From the NCBI GenBank assembly GCA_032622095.1, contig CP136061.1, positions 236,857,815 to 236,921,814 on the forward strand: 64,000 nt of DNA, written 5' to 3'. The translations under genes and the position numbers were made by a program. The DNA is from Siphonodentalium dalli. Its lineage: Eukaryota; Mollusca; Scaphopoda; Gadilida; Siphonodentaliidae. Positions 1-13,500 of this stretch are shown piece by piece. Below the pieces are notes generated by a model that was not told the DNA's origin, searched no databases, and saw nothing but the letters and a program-made list of their open reading frames with translations. Numbering within the stretch: the first letter of the stretch is position 1; the number at the start of each line of letters is the position of its first letter.

Positions 1-258
1 TTTAGCATAGAAAGTGTTAAGGAATTACAAACTTATATTTAATATTGCGAAATTTATGATTCGACACGATGCCTTTAAACTGTGTAATTATATTAGGGAA
101 CCGAGATTATAACTTATAATTACATCTCAGTGAAAAATATCAACCAGAAAATGCATTTTTGAATTGGAAATATTGTTAAATGTTGGCAACTTTATAACGA
201 CGTTGCCTCAACGTGACAAAATTCCTACACTCGCTCTTCCACCCTGATGTAATTATTT
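1..258. other. AT-rich non-coding DNA
   Basis: No coding signal, repeat or RNA gene was recognised here. It is AT-rich and lies upstream of the first recognisable polycystin exon, so it may belong to an upstream intron of that gene. Confidence 0.5.
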
Positions 259-589
259 TCGAGTCGAGGAACCCACCCATCAAAGCTCAGAGTGATTAGA
301 TATCGATGTTTGAAGTGTGCTGTTTCTATTGTTTGTGGACCAGATCTTATCCAGGACCACGTGCTCAAACGGACAAATTGCGGTTGTAAGATGGATAACT
401 CTAAAATCAAGTGGTTACTATTAACAATAATAACCACTTGATTTTAAAGTTATCCATCTTACAACCGCAATCTGTCCGTTTTAGCACATGGTTCAGGATA
501 AGATCTGGTCCACAAACCATAGAAACAGCAAACTTCAAACATCGATATCTAATCACTCTGAGCTTTGATGGGTGGGTTCCTCGACTCGA
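259..589. repeat. Large foldback (inverted repeat)
   Basis: Two arms of about 160 bp are near-perfect reverse complements around a short loop near 418-428. Both outer ends read TCGAGTCGAGGAACCCACCC in their own orientation. The small ORFs on both strands are the two readings of this hairpin and are not genes. It resembles a foldback-type non-autonomous DNA transposon; no target-site duplication was identified. Confidence 0.8.
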
Positions 590-1084
590 ATCAAATATTT
601 TTTACCCCCGAAGCCAAAGAAATAGTAATTTAGGAGCGTCTGATCGGATGAGTACCTTTAAAAAACAGGGATATATTACTTAACAAAATGACACACATAT
701 CCCCTGTGCTTATTTGGTAATTGAAAAATTAGTGCTCATTATCTAGACTATATCTGTTTTTTGTATATTTTTACGCAATAGGATGACTTGATGGTCGCAC
801 TATGTCGTTAGATATACATATATATCTGGTCACTCCAAGTGGGAATTAATGCAATGTGAAAATTAGAGCGCCCAGGTAATTAGATATGTATATATTGTAA
901 ACAGAAAAAATGAGAATGGCATGCTCCTTTATATGTCGTTTAAGCACATAACATATATTTAAACACTATGCATAGAACACAACGTATTAATAATACAGAG
1001 TTATGATGAGGTCAATGTAAGTGGGGTATGTTATTTTGAGCTAACTGTCGCCCTGTCTGTCAAAATATATGTATATATTACTAG
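590..1084. other. AT-rich non-coding DNA
   Basis: Nothing recognisable in either strand; AT-rich with short TATATA runs near 810-835 and 1065-1080. Confidence 0.5.
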
Positions 1085-1649
1085 CTGATGTGCCCGACTT
1101 CGTCCGGGCTATTTAGGGATTTCTTTGTGATCGCCCCCATCTGGACAAACTAATGTTCAATCGGTCCAGAAACATGCCCATATGAGCGAGGTCAAAATTC
1201 AAGGACACGGTCGCACATGAAATTTGACCCGCCCATATTGTTCCCGGGATCAAAGTAGACCTACATACATAATTTGAGTCAGATCGGTCGAGGTACAGAA
1301 ACATGTCTGTATGAATGTATATGAGCGAGGTCAAGGACATGGTTGCATGTGAAATTGGACCCGCCCATATTGTTCCCGGGATCAAAGTAGGCCTACATAC
1401 CAAATTTGTCCCAGATTGGTCGAGGTCCAGAAACATGCATGTATGAGTGTATATGAGCGAAGTCAAGGTCCGGGCTATTTATGGATTTGTTTGTGATCGC
1501 CCCCATCTGGACAAACTAATGTTCAATCGGTCCAGAAACATGCCCATATGAGCATATATGAGCGAGGTCAAGTTCAAGGACACGGTCGCACATGAAATTG
1601 GACCTGCCCATATTGCTCCACGGATCAAAGTAGTCCTACATCACTGGGG
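1085..1649. repeat. Tandem repeat, interrupted at its right end
   Basis: Direct units of roughly 130-360 bp carry repeated phrases such as GACCCGCCCATATTG, GGTCCAGAAACATGC and ATGAGCGAGGTCAA. The array opens with ACTAGCTGATGTGCCCGACT, an end sequence that recurs inverted near 15435-15465. Its last unit is cut at 'cctacat' near 1641, and the missing remainder (CAAATTTGAGTCTGATCGGTC) resumes at 4217 after an inserted element. The 117-aa minus-strand ORF here is a by-product of the repeats. Confidence 0.75.
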
Positions 1650-4216
1650 GTAAGCTGCTCCGTGGGAAGCGGTTCGCTTGTGATAAAAGCTCCAGTGCGC
1701 AGTTTACAATGCGACGGTGCGTCTGTGATTATTTTGTGAAAAAGGAAACTGAAGTATTCAAAATGGTACGTATTATCTCTATAAACAGCATTATTCTATG
1801 GAACGTCGGTCACAAATGACCAACATGCTTCAACTGTGATTTATATATCGCATTTATTCGAACACATTTCCATACCATGCAGAAGCAGCTGATTTATCAC
1901 TTCAAAACCCGATTGTGTAACGAGAAAATTCTTAATAACATGATATTTTGTGTATGAAAACGAAATAATCTGAATAATGTCCCGTATCAATTGCTATAAC
2001 AAACACCTCCGCCGTGCGATTGTTGTTGGCGTTGGTGTCTCAAACAACTAAATACTGAGAAAAATGCATTTTAACACCACCACGTGGACGCTCCAGTTCG
2101 TATTTCGATAAGCGCCAGCGCGTAGACCGCCGGGACTGGAGGGCTCCAGTGCGCATTTAAAAAGAGATTTAGGGAATTGCAGAGGTGAAAACGATCGAAA
2201 CAAGTTCGTATTTATTATTTCAATCACATTGGCATTATTGGAGCCTAAAACATGACAATTATCGTGTGGTGTTTCCGGAATTATCAGTTATATACCAATA
2301 GTATATCCTATTATATACTCCAATCGATATGTATTCGAATGTACATGCAGTCCTGTGTGATTCACATGTTATTGTACGGATATAATTAAAACTATTCGTT
2401 TGTTGTCAGCCTAATTGATTTCGAATAGTGGGTTGATCATGTATGCATATTACGATGTGGGAGATTGACCATGGCATGCATGTATTCGCATAATTAATCT
2501 TGCAAAATAATTGTTGATATGCGGCTTGTGTAAGTCATAACACAATATGGATGTTCCATTATATATAAATGGCACGAAAACGGCATGCATGACCTATTAA
2601 AGGCAGACAATCCGATCAGGTGGTCCCCGTATAATCAGATTCCAACAACAATAACAACAACAACATTTTTCAAAAGACGCTTTAGTTATTAAAATCAACT
2701 AATTGCAAAAAATAATGCCAAATACATGCAATTATGGATGCATTTTAATATCTTTTAAGATCATTGAATCCTCCATTGACCATTCCATACCCGCATACAT
2801 CTGAAATGACAATAATGAAATAATAAGCGCAAGATAATCAGGTATAATTGTGGGTAGAGTGTCTTCATTGTGGGTGGGCAATATTGGGCAAATCAATTTG
2901 CAATACAAGGGTCCAGGAATTTTTTGTTTTAATTTATCATATTATTTTCTCAAAATACTATAATAAATTAAAAACATATATATTCCCTGACCCCTGTGAT
3001 TTGCACTCCACCCGGAGTTGAAAGACATTTATATTTACAACATATATTTCAGATACTTTCAAATATATGGGGGTATATCGTTGGAGTTCCAACCAGTTGC
3101 AAACCTGTTTCAGGTAACAGTCAGAATATTCAACCTCAAGAGTGTGCAAAATAAAAGGAAAGTCTTAAGTTGAGATAAAAATGTGCTCCAAAGTGGGGGA
3201 TACAGTTGGAAATTCGAAGTTTGACACCCACCCAAACCAAGACCCTCTAGTCACGTCCCTGACACTCCCAATCGTGCATCAAGGTGTGAGCTTTCACTGA
3301 AGCAACATAGCGATACCAGTTCAACGTATTCCCAACTAAAATAAATGTCTAATAATCATAATTACGAATCCATATCACCATTATACATATGGTGTTATGG
3401 TTCTGCGAAGAATGCACTGCAAATGATATGAATATAATTATTATATTATAGTAATTATATATACTAATGTCTAATTATCGTAATTACATTCGTATCATTT
3501 GTATTACATTCTTAATTGTCTTAATTACATTCGTATTCGGATATTTATGCTATAAATGATATATAATATATTAAATTACAACATAAAACACAAGCTAATT
3601 GAAGAAAATGACACTGAGGAAAGCACACACCACCTTCTGTAGTTTTCGGTTGTCAGAATGTTGATTATCCTGCCAAAATAAGTCAATTACGATTCCATGA
3701 CACCTACGCGCTGGCGCTTTATTTCATCACAAGCGCACACGATGTGTAACCTGTTATCGCAATGGCACTGGGGCTTTTTGTCATGATTTGAAAACTTTCT
3801 GGCATTGATTTAAATGAGCAGAATACATCGACACTGATTGGGGATTACTAGATGACGTATTAGCTTTATTGTTCAATATTGTTCACGCTCAAATAAGCTT
3901 TTAAATACGGTCTATTCACCCGGTTACTTTCGGTAGTTTCCCATAGTAAATGCATAGGGAATAATTTTCAGCAATGCTAAACTGGGAAAAGGAGGGTATT
4001 GTGAGCAAAGATGTGACAAAACGTCCCTGATTTTGTTATAAATGTTATCGTAGAAGGGAGCAGCAGTGGAAATTCTTTTCTATTCCTTACCTTCAATCTG
4101 TGTTCTTTGAATGTTGTAAATAAAATAACTTCTTCTGACCGGATGCGCATTGGAGCTTCGCTCATGCGCACTGGAGCTTTTATCACAAGCGAACCGCTTC
4201 CCATGGAGCAGCTTAC
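1650..4216. mobile_element. 2.57-kb non-autonomous DNA transposon with ~51-bp TIRs
   Basis: The ends 1650-1700 and 4166-4216 are inverted repeats of about 51 bp with one mismatch, starting GTAAGCTGCTCCGTGGGAAG. Further inverted pieces lie inside the ends (GCGCCAGCGCGTAG-like at about 2110 and its inverse at about 3710). The element sits inside one unit of a tandem repeat that continues on both sides, which fixes it as an insertion. About 8 extra bases (CACTGGGG) precede the left end and no clean TSD is visible. No transposase-like ORF is present in its AT-rich interior. Confidence 0.75.
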
Positions 4217-4373
4217 CAAATTTGAGTCTGATCGGTCAAGCAGTTTTCAAGTCTATAACTGACAAAGATACATACATATGTAATAGATAATGAGCACAAG
4301 CCATGGCCTATCATTGGAAATTTTCTGTTAAACTGTTATATGTTTCTAATTTGCCTCATTGTGATTCCCTTAG
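4217..4373. other. Remainder of interrupted repeat plus 3' splice region
   Basis: The first part completes the repeat unit interrupted at 1641-1649. The last part (about 4340-4373) is a pyrimidine-rich tract ending in TTCCCTTAG, the likely acceptor for the first recognised polycystin exon. Confidence 0.6.
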
Positions 4374-4549
4374 AGAGGTGTGACAGAGTTAGTGAGCTTT
4401 GCAGGCCACGAATATTCCTACCTACTATGTGTTGTGACTGGCTGGTGGAGATATGCCGAAACCAACGCAAACGTGTACATATACATCAAGGGAAGCGATG
4501 GCCAAAGTCCAAGATACACTATCGCAAATACACAGCATGCATTCTTTAG
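4374..4549 (+). CDS. Polycystin exon 1 (first half of PLAT)
   Basis: It encodes about 58 residues including the PLAT hallmarks HEYSYLLCVVTG and NANVYIYIKGSDGQSPRY. The acceptor is TTCCCTTAG before 4374. An alternative AG at 4403-4404 would shorten the exon by about 10 codons. The donor is AG|GTAAGT at 4550. It ends in phase 2 and the split Arg codon is completed by exon 2. The frame used differs from the longest ORF in this interval; homology to PLAT decides it. Confidence 0.88.
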
Positions 4550-7500
4550 GTAAGTTATCATAAATGTACAGGAACTTGAAAATGTACAAGAACTTGAGCG
4601 AGTGCTGATGACAATGACACAGTTAGGCAGATGTGTTATGCAAGCACGAATGTTCTTTTCAACTCATCAATACCTCTGAGAACAGTAGGTAATTATTTTA
4701 GCCTTTTTCTTAATCAGCCAGTTGGTCACTGCTTCTCAAAACCAGTTAAAAATTTTCTCACTCTCGTCAGTTTCAATTATTTCGATTATTTAGGGCATTA
4801 CTGTAACATCATATCGGAGTCATTCTACAGTAATGCCCTAATTAATTGACTCCTTAACCACAGCAGAATTATGGGTAATTTTTTCTGATGAATGGCAACA
4901 AGCCATATTTCCGACTAAATCATGAAAAATTACCCATAATTCTGCTGTGGTTAAGGAGTCGATTACTTGGGGCATTACTGTATATGCCTTGTATATTATC
5001 ATATTAACTCTATTATAGACTTGGTGCTGAGGATTGGTTCATCATCCACACCAATGAGAGCCTGGGAGAATTAACACACATTACTGTATGGCACGACAAC
5101 AGTGGACACAACCCTTCATGGTATAATAATAATAATAATGGATAGTTTTAATATAGCGCTTAACCCTTTACCCAACAAACCGGCCAAAACCGGCCAAATA
5201 AAGCTTCAACAGCCTAAAATATCTTCGGTCTGTCTCAATAGAACCATACAAATATGGATATCATTGGAACCGGCTCCTTGACCACATTGTGATAGTTACA
5301 GTTATGCCCTGTGCCAATGCATTCTCTTATATATGCGAGTCGACCATAGGTCGCTTCGCATATATAAGAGAATGCATTGGCCTAAAAATAAATCTTTTTT
5401 TAACACTTTTTACCATTTTTTCTTACATTCTTTAGCAATTTTATAATTTTTAATGTGTTAAGCCAATGCATTCTCTTATATATGCGAGGCGACCTATGGT
5501 CGACTCGCATATATAAGAGAATGCATTGGCATAGGGCCCTTCTGTTGGGTAAAGGGTTAATCACACGAGTCTCTAGGCACTTTAACATTTTCATTAATAT
5601 TCCAGTTGTTGAGCCATGCTGAGTCTAATGTGTGCTGCCATTTTACAGGTGCTTCACTTACTACTAGAGCGATGAGACATGCACCTCCACCTCCACCTCC
5701 ACACAAACTTATGCTTGTCCAATATGCTAGGTACCTATTCGGCGTTTAGGTAGAGCGAACCATCACAGTACGAGTGACCTTGCTCAAGGGTCGCAAAACT
5801 TGCATGCAATTTTAACCATTTAATTCGACCATTCCACTGTTACTGGAGACTCGATAGTCCACAGGCGACTCATGCTGCTGTGTTGACAGCATTACACAGT
5901 CCTTCGATCCTGTAAAATGCAGGAGTGTGATTGGTCATGCTCTCACCTAACCTGAAACCCAGGCATGTGATTTTGGTGGATATTTCGGGGGTATAAAATG
6001 ACGAACGAAGACTCAAAATTAAATCAATTTTTATCACCATTGTGATTCATCTTGTACACATGTATTCTTCACATTGAAGTAATGAACAATTAAAACTAAA
6101 AAAAATCTTTCTATGAATTTGGAAGTATCCATGGTGAGGGACGATAGAGAGTTAAATCAACTGAATTGTTCACTCTGAACGTTCATCTTACGTGTCACTG
6201 TCGGTACTCTCCCCGGTAACCCGGAACTACTCGAATCTGATGAGTCATTGTCATTCAAAAAGTCGGAATCCGAATCCGATCTGGAATCATCTCCGCTGCT
6301 GTGAGATAATGATAACCTGGCATCAAAGGGTGCCGACTGGATAGGCCCGACACGACACCATGTAGCAACATTTCATTCAGTTTTTCTGCAAGCTCAGATA
6401 ATCACGTCACGTGCTCCCTGTGCCGATGATCGACTTCACATGTGGAACAGTGGGCGTCACATCAAAGGTCGGGTGCCGACTGCCTACTGTACACCATAGT
6501 GGCGAGGTCAACTGATCTCCTGGACTAGAAAATTCAACTCAATCGGAAGCGCGATGCTTGCAAGCTTGCAAAATCACATGGCATTAACACTGCCGATGCA
6601 GCTGCGGGTTAACCCTTTTTCAATCGTTCGCCGAATATCGCCGAGGAGTGCGATTAATTACTCGCCAAGATTTAATTTCAGGCGTGCTATGGTGCGCGAG
6701 AGCGATCGCACTCATAATCGAAGGCCTGATTACAAGTCGAATGCGCAAACCACTCCATAGTGGCTACCAAACTCCCTTGTATGAATAATTACAAATAAAA
6801 GTCGGAACTGATTTCATGATACTGCCACTCCCTGAGAGGTATATCGATTGCATGCACCCCATGCTTCAGGGAGTGTTGATATTCGGGGATTCGAGCATGC
6901 CGGCTCGTTCACAAACTGTTTTCTTGCTCGAATCCCTGAATATCCAATGAAACAGGGTAAATTTATCTGCATTATAATTCAATCCATCAAAATATTTAAA
7001 AGAAACTGCACGAAAAGCATACTTGCATACTTTGAAGTGGATATCATACTTGCATACTCTGAAGTGGATATTCTTTTTTTCTGTAATCAATTCTATGGTT
7101 ACATTCCATGGGTTACTGGTAACTGCACAACTTAGTTTTAACCATGTCTGTAGAAAACAACATTCTGGTTAAAACAACATTCTGGTTGACTTGATTACAT
7201 ATGACTCCTGGCAGCGCTGTTGCCAATGCGTGTTGTCAATGACACCTTGCTGCATTCAAAATTTGTCCTCCGATTAGCGGCCAATGATTGTGAAATGAAA
7301 ATTGAAGTCAGCGGCTCTATTCCAATCAGAATGCGTGTTTCTGAGTCAAAATTCAACTCTAATTACAATCCATTATATTCAGTAAGTACACTACACCGCA
7401 TAGCCTATAAATTTCAAACTTTAAATATATGTCTCCCTCTTGGTCCATCTGTCCGAGAGTGCATTAACCTTCGGGGTGTGCATGTATATATATTCTCTGG

Positions 7501-10500
7501 TATGCAAAACTTGAGAGTATTTGATGGTGTGGTGGCCGAGCTGCTTTTCAATTCTCAAATTACGTAAACTGATAATCACAGGCTTCCAGCAGGGCCTTGA
7601 AAACCAAAAATTGCTTTTGGAATTTTACAAACGGCCGTTCAATGCACAAAAGTGCTTGAATTTTGATATGCGGCGGCCATGAAGATGTCTTTGAACTTTG
7701 ACAATATTTGCATTGCTTGTTTAAGTCATAATTAATTCGCATTTGCATTTTCACTTTGCTTTCACCCAACGCTGTGATTACTGGCAGATACCGTTTGGCC
7801 ATGCAATGTCAATTTCTCATTTCTCAGGCCAAACCATTTTCAAAATCATGAAAGCGCTCGGTATTTAATTTAATTTTTTTATTTCCAGGGCACATGCCAA
7901 TGAAGCAAGCCACCTCTGCATCAGCTATTTCTGGGTTTAATAATAAAATTAATTTGAGTTACACATGGCTATTATTACCTGAACAGATGCGCCATTCGAA
8001 ATTCAATCCATTAGCACTGGCTACAGGTTGGAGTGTTTGTCTGATCATCATGAAATTTGTAGTGGATGTTAATATTGACATAGATTGGAACGAGTCATTT
8101 TGGGGTCATTCGGCCATAACACATGGCTGCTGGCAGCCATCTTGGATTTTACTTTTTGCATGATTAAATACTTTGGCAAGGGCTACAAGTCATATCTTTG
8201 GTCGGATCATTATGAAATTTGACATGTAGATGGAACTAGTAATTTGGGGTCATTCGGCCATGAAACCAGGCTGTCGGCAGCCATTTTGGATTTTACTCTT
8301 TGCATGACTAAATCCTTTGGCATGGGTCTTTATGAAATTTGTCATGGCAGTTAATATTAACATATAGATGGGAATGAGTCATTTTGGGGTCATTCGGCCA
8401 TAAAACATGGCTGCATGTAGCCATCTTGGATTTTACTCTTTACATGACTAAATCCTTTGACACATCCTACAGTCCACTTCCCTCATCTGATCATTACCAA
8501 ACTTCATATTGATCTTGATATTGATCTACTAGATGGGAGCTATCAAATGTTTTTGATATTCATTGGAAAACATAGCAGTGGCCATCTTGGATTCTATTTT
8601 ATATATTATCTTTTCATGTTGATAATCTAGTATTACTTAGACATTTCAACATTCCGCTTTCCTATAATCACTCCACTTGAAATTATTCCCTTACCAAGTT
8701 GAGCTACAGTGTCAAAAATTGAACTGCTGAGAAATTGGCTAAATTCATCTCAGAAAAGTTAAAATTAAAGCACAAGCAGTCAAAGACTTTGTATTGAATT
8801 TTCAAAATGCCCTTCGATCCACCTCTATTATGGAACAAGTGATACTCCATATACCGCTCCCACCCAACTTGTGGCATATCATTATTCAAATTTTATTCTC
8901 ATACCACCAAACTTGTGAATCAACTATGATTCTTGCGAAAATGGATGGATTTTAAGGCCTGTTGTTTACTCCCGCAATCTGATGTCTTCAACTTGATGTG
9001 AGACAACGACTAGACCAATTCACTGCAGTATTAATATATATTTTGATTATGTCCTCAGGTTCTTAAAGGAGATATTTATGTATGACCTCGAGACCAAACA
9101 GGAGTGGTGTTTCATCTATAACAACTGGTTAGCATTGGATACTGGATTCGGTGTCATCACTGCAGATTTATCAGCATGCAAAATGGATGAAAAAATGACA
9201 GATAAATTCAGCGAATTCTCTACAACTTTGAGTCGTAATTTCCGGAACGGCCATCTGTGGTCGAGCATATTCATCAAACCATACTATAATGACTTCACTA
9301 GAGTTCAAAGGTTATCATGTGCTCTGTGCACGTTGCTTCTATTAATGCTGACCAACATCATGTTCCACGGTGCTCCACTTGATTACGATCAACTCACAGT
9401 TGAAACTGTGAACTTTCACCTTTCCCTATCTGGTTTGATTATTGGCATTGAAAGTGCATTGATGGTGTTTCCAATTAGTGTGGTCATGTTCCTCCTTTTC
9501 GAGAAAACTGAACGCAGACGGAGAGAAGCTGATAAAACTACATTGGAAAAGCGTGCAGAATCATGTATCAGGAGGACACTTGAAGAAACCCCATCAGATA
9601 AAAAACAAACCAAGCCAAAAAAGAAGCTACGGTAAATATCCTGTTTCATCTCATGGTAATAGACTTATATAATTCTATGGCTCCTTCCAATGACTAGGTT
9701 ATAATTTTCTTATGTTTAAATTCATGCAGTATAATTTTTATACACAACTTGTCAAAGAAAATGGGGGTTATACTGGATTTAATTTGTCCATCTGTCTGTC
9801 AATCTGTCATGGGTTATCGGATCTGAATGAAATTTGGTATGTATGTTTGCCATAAACACTTTTGTGACATGCCCGTCAACTCTATGTCACTGTTTATGGC
9901 TCAGATTTTGATGTAAAATACGTTAGAAAAGACCAACTTTAAAGTAATTTTTTATCTCATAGAGTCTTTGCCTCATGGTCTGGCACCAAATTAGTGAACA
10001 TTTGCTAGCAATCAACATCATTCATAACTCAGATGCATCATGAAGACCTAAAAAAAACGTCTAATTTAAAACAATGAGGACAAGAATAAAACTATATGTT
10101 CAATAATTAAGAATGATTTTTAACATTTACCATTAATGAGCATACAACCTTTATCACAAGCAATCTTTTTTACTTTTTCGGCATCCTACCAAAAGTCCAA
10201 CCCTGAACTAACTGCATCTTTTTAAAGTCGTTATTTACCAATTAAAATCTCATATTAACAGGCTCACAGGTTTTACCTCATAAGCTTCTGGTGCAGAAAA
10301 CTTTCAAATAGTAAATCTTTAATTCTTTCTTTACTAAATATTCATCGACAAGTAGTTCCCTTAGGAAATTTTCAGATAATAAGTTCAACAAATGACCATA
10401 GGCCATTTAGTTGGAATCCCTTGCACTTGTATTATCTTATAATCTGCCTGTCGGCTTTTATTGTTTGAACATCTCTCCGGAAGATTAATAACTGTCAGGA

Positions 10501-13500
10501 GAATCCATTTAGTAATGAGAGGGTTAAAGTGATTTTGATCTCCCTTTTTATTTCAGGTTACCATGGTGGTGTGTGTATATAAACTGGTGCCTCGTGCTGG
10601 TTACTTCACTGTCTGCCTCATACTTTATAATGTTATATGGTCTCCATTATGGCTACACAAAGTCTGTCGAATGGCTCATATCCTTCCTGACATCCTTCAT
10701 CCAGAGTGCATTTGTGACACAGCCAATCAGGGTTGCTGTTGTTGCAGCCATTGTTACCATGGTGATGAATAAGCCTGTAGACTTCAGATCAGACAGAAAT
10801 GATATACTTCAAGGTGCAGTACATAGCATAATTATATTTATTTTAAATTTTATACACCCTTTGTGTATACTTAAGGGCAAGAGAATTTCAACAATGAATT
10901 TCTCTGGATCTATGTGGCGAAAATATTGAATTTCACATATCATCATCTTCATTGTATGTGGAATCTGACAAACTATTAAGAAACGACAAAAACAATGGAT
11001 TTTATTACATTTGAGAGGTTGAATATATTTTCTTTTTTTGTCCCTTTCACTACCAAGAACTGCTAGAATAGTTAGTAATTTCACGCGACACTTCAATCAC
11101 CAAATAGCTAATTGTCTTGCCTATATGAGAGGAGGCTTCATTTGTATCAAAATTTTGAGTTAAAATTTTAATTGCATAATACAACATCATACCCCCATAT
11201 ATCATAATGAGAAATAAATCAGTCACAATTATTCCAGCCCAATGAAAACAAATATTGATATGTAGTTGGGTCCACTCAAACCGGGAGCAATCAACTGGAA
11301 TTAGGCCACAGATTTAAGAGATACGGTGGTCAGCTTTAACACGTTCGCTGCCACTACGAGTTAACTCGTAGTAAACGGTTCCATGGGGACTGCTACTACG
11401 AGTTAACTTGTAGTAATGTTCATACCACATAAATAATAACACAATCCGCGAGCAATGTTGGTGTATGTGCCAATACATGCCCAACGATCCCATTGATCGA
11501 TTTTATATGTATAATTACGATGGCTTGAGATACAACGATTCACACAGCGTGAACAGGGGGTGGGGTCCAGATAGCAATCTTGGTAGGATACTCCAATTCA
11601 CCAGGACCTCTTCTGTACGTCCCTGAACCATGAGGCACATGTGCAACTAGACCATTCCCGGACACATTGTGTATATATAAAGGATCAATCCGGGTCAAAT
11701 GAAAGATAAAACGTGTTATAAAGCTCCTACGAGATAACTCGTAGTCGGCACCTGGGATGAAACTCACCAGTAGTCATCGCTGGTGCCAGCTACGAGTTAT
11801 CTCGTAGGTAAATACATATTATGTGTTTGACGTCTTATTCGACGTAGTCTGTACCAATTATCATATATAAATTCATTTACCATGTCTTACATACGATATG
11901 CTTGTGCGTGTATAGCACTCTTCGTCATCTAATGCACTGACAACGTAATTGTAGTTACCTACGAGATAACTCGTAGCTGGCACCAGGAATGAAACGTTAA
12001 TAAATTCCGTCCCAGGTGCCGACTACGAGTTATCTCGTAGTAGTCTTATAACATGTTTCAGCATCATATGACCCGACATTGGTCGAACCATTACTCATAC
12101 ATACGTAAAATATCATCTACTATTGGCAAAACATCAAATCCCATGGTGGCATATGGGATGGAATTACCCATTGGTTTTCGGCAGTGAACGTGTTAAGTTG
12201 GTTATGAACACATGAACCAGAACTAATCTCAGCCTAATTTTTCATTATACCCCTGCAACCAAGTTGGGGGTATACTGGAATCAGCTTGTCCGTCCGTCTG
12301 GAATACAAATTTGTCCAGAGTTTTTCTCAGTCGTTTTGTAATCATTTTCCATGAAACTTGGCATCAACCACCATGGGAACCTGTGCACATGCGATTATGA
12401 TGTCTGTCCAACTTTTTTTTGTGGAGGTATTTCCATTTTTTGACTTAGAACATTTTCCCAACATGCATAATTTTGTCCCAGCTTTTATTCCTACATTTAT
12501 CGGTCAATAGGTTTAGGATTAGGGTTAGGGGTTATGGTTGTGCACCTGCAATGGGAATCTATTATTTTATTATTTTAACTGAATGTTTACTGACATGTTT
12601 TAAAACATGTCAATATAGAAAATTATTTATGAGTAGTTGCCTTTCTAAATGAAAAAAATCATTAAATTTCACAAATCAAGAATAATTAAGTCTCCTCTCA
12701 TGATGTTCAGATATGATATCATTGATTTATGAACTGCAATTTTGAGAAAAATCTATTTTTATAACAGAAGTTCTTGATAGCTGAAAACAGTGAAATTTAA
12801 ATTCAAATCTTCAATATGTTAACGGAAAATGGTAGAATAATCAACTAGTATTCAGATTTGGGATAATCAAAAGTTATTGAACCAAAATTTTCCAACCAAA
12901 ATCAAATTTATTATTGGGACCGAATTAAATAGTTAATCGAACATTGAATAGTCGCAGTAATACTAGGATTAAGTTTAGGCTCGAAGATTACAAGTTGCTT
13001 TAACCCTTTCTTGACTAAATTTCTTGACAGACAGACGAAAAGATAACACAACTGCAGAAAGATTCATATTCTTTGGGCCAAAAAAAATAATACGAGTGTT
13101 TAGGGTTACATAGTCAAAAATAATTATGGCAGGTAGGTAGGTAATTTTTTTTTTTTTCTTCATATTTTTTATTCAAAATTCCATAGGGTCATTGACAATT
13201 CAATCTAGAAAGCTTCACAATTCAGATTAATTGAAAGGTTCAATACTAAATATTGTTAATCTTGAATTAGTCAGAGCACTAGACTAATAAAACTACTAAA
13301 TCTTTTTAATAGGAGAGGTTTGAAAATGGGTAAGATACCATTCGATGCCCTTCCCACTGAGCAAAAAAAAATAATATCTGTGTCTACAGTCCAATAAAAA
13401 GTTTGGAAATGTTCAGATAATACCTGTGGTCTATAGTCGTTAGTTGAAATTATTAACTGAACATTTCCAAAGGGAACTACTTGTCAATGCTTATTTGGTA

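Noticed and set aside
225-683. Two similar 70-90-aa ORFs on opposite strands
   Set aside because: They are the two arms of one foldback hairpin read outward, not a gene pair.
1-4373. Upstream polycystin exons (GPS site, first membrane helix)
   Set aside because: No Cys-rich GPS motif or suitable hydrophobic exon with splice sites was found; the interval is repeats and AT-rich DNA.
7220-7567. 115-aa ORF in intron 2
   Set aside because: No domain, no splice context and no match to polycystin parts; likely chance.
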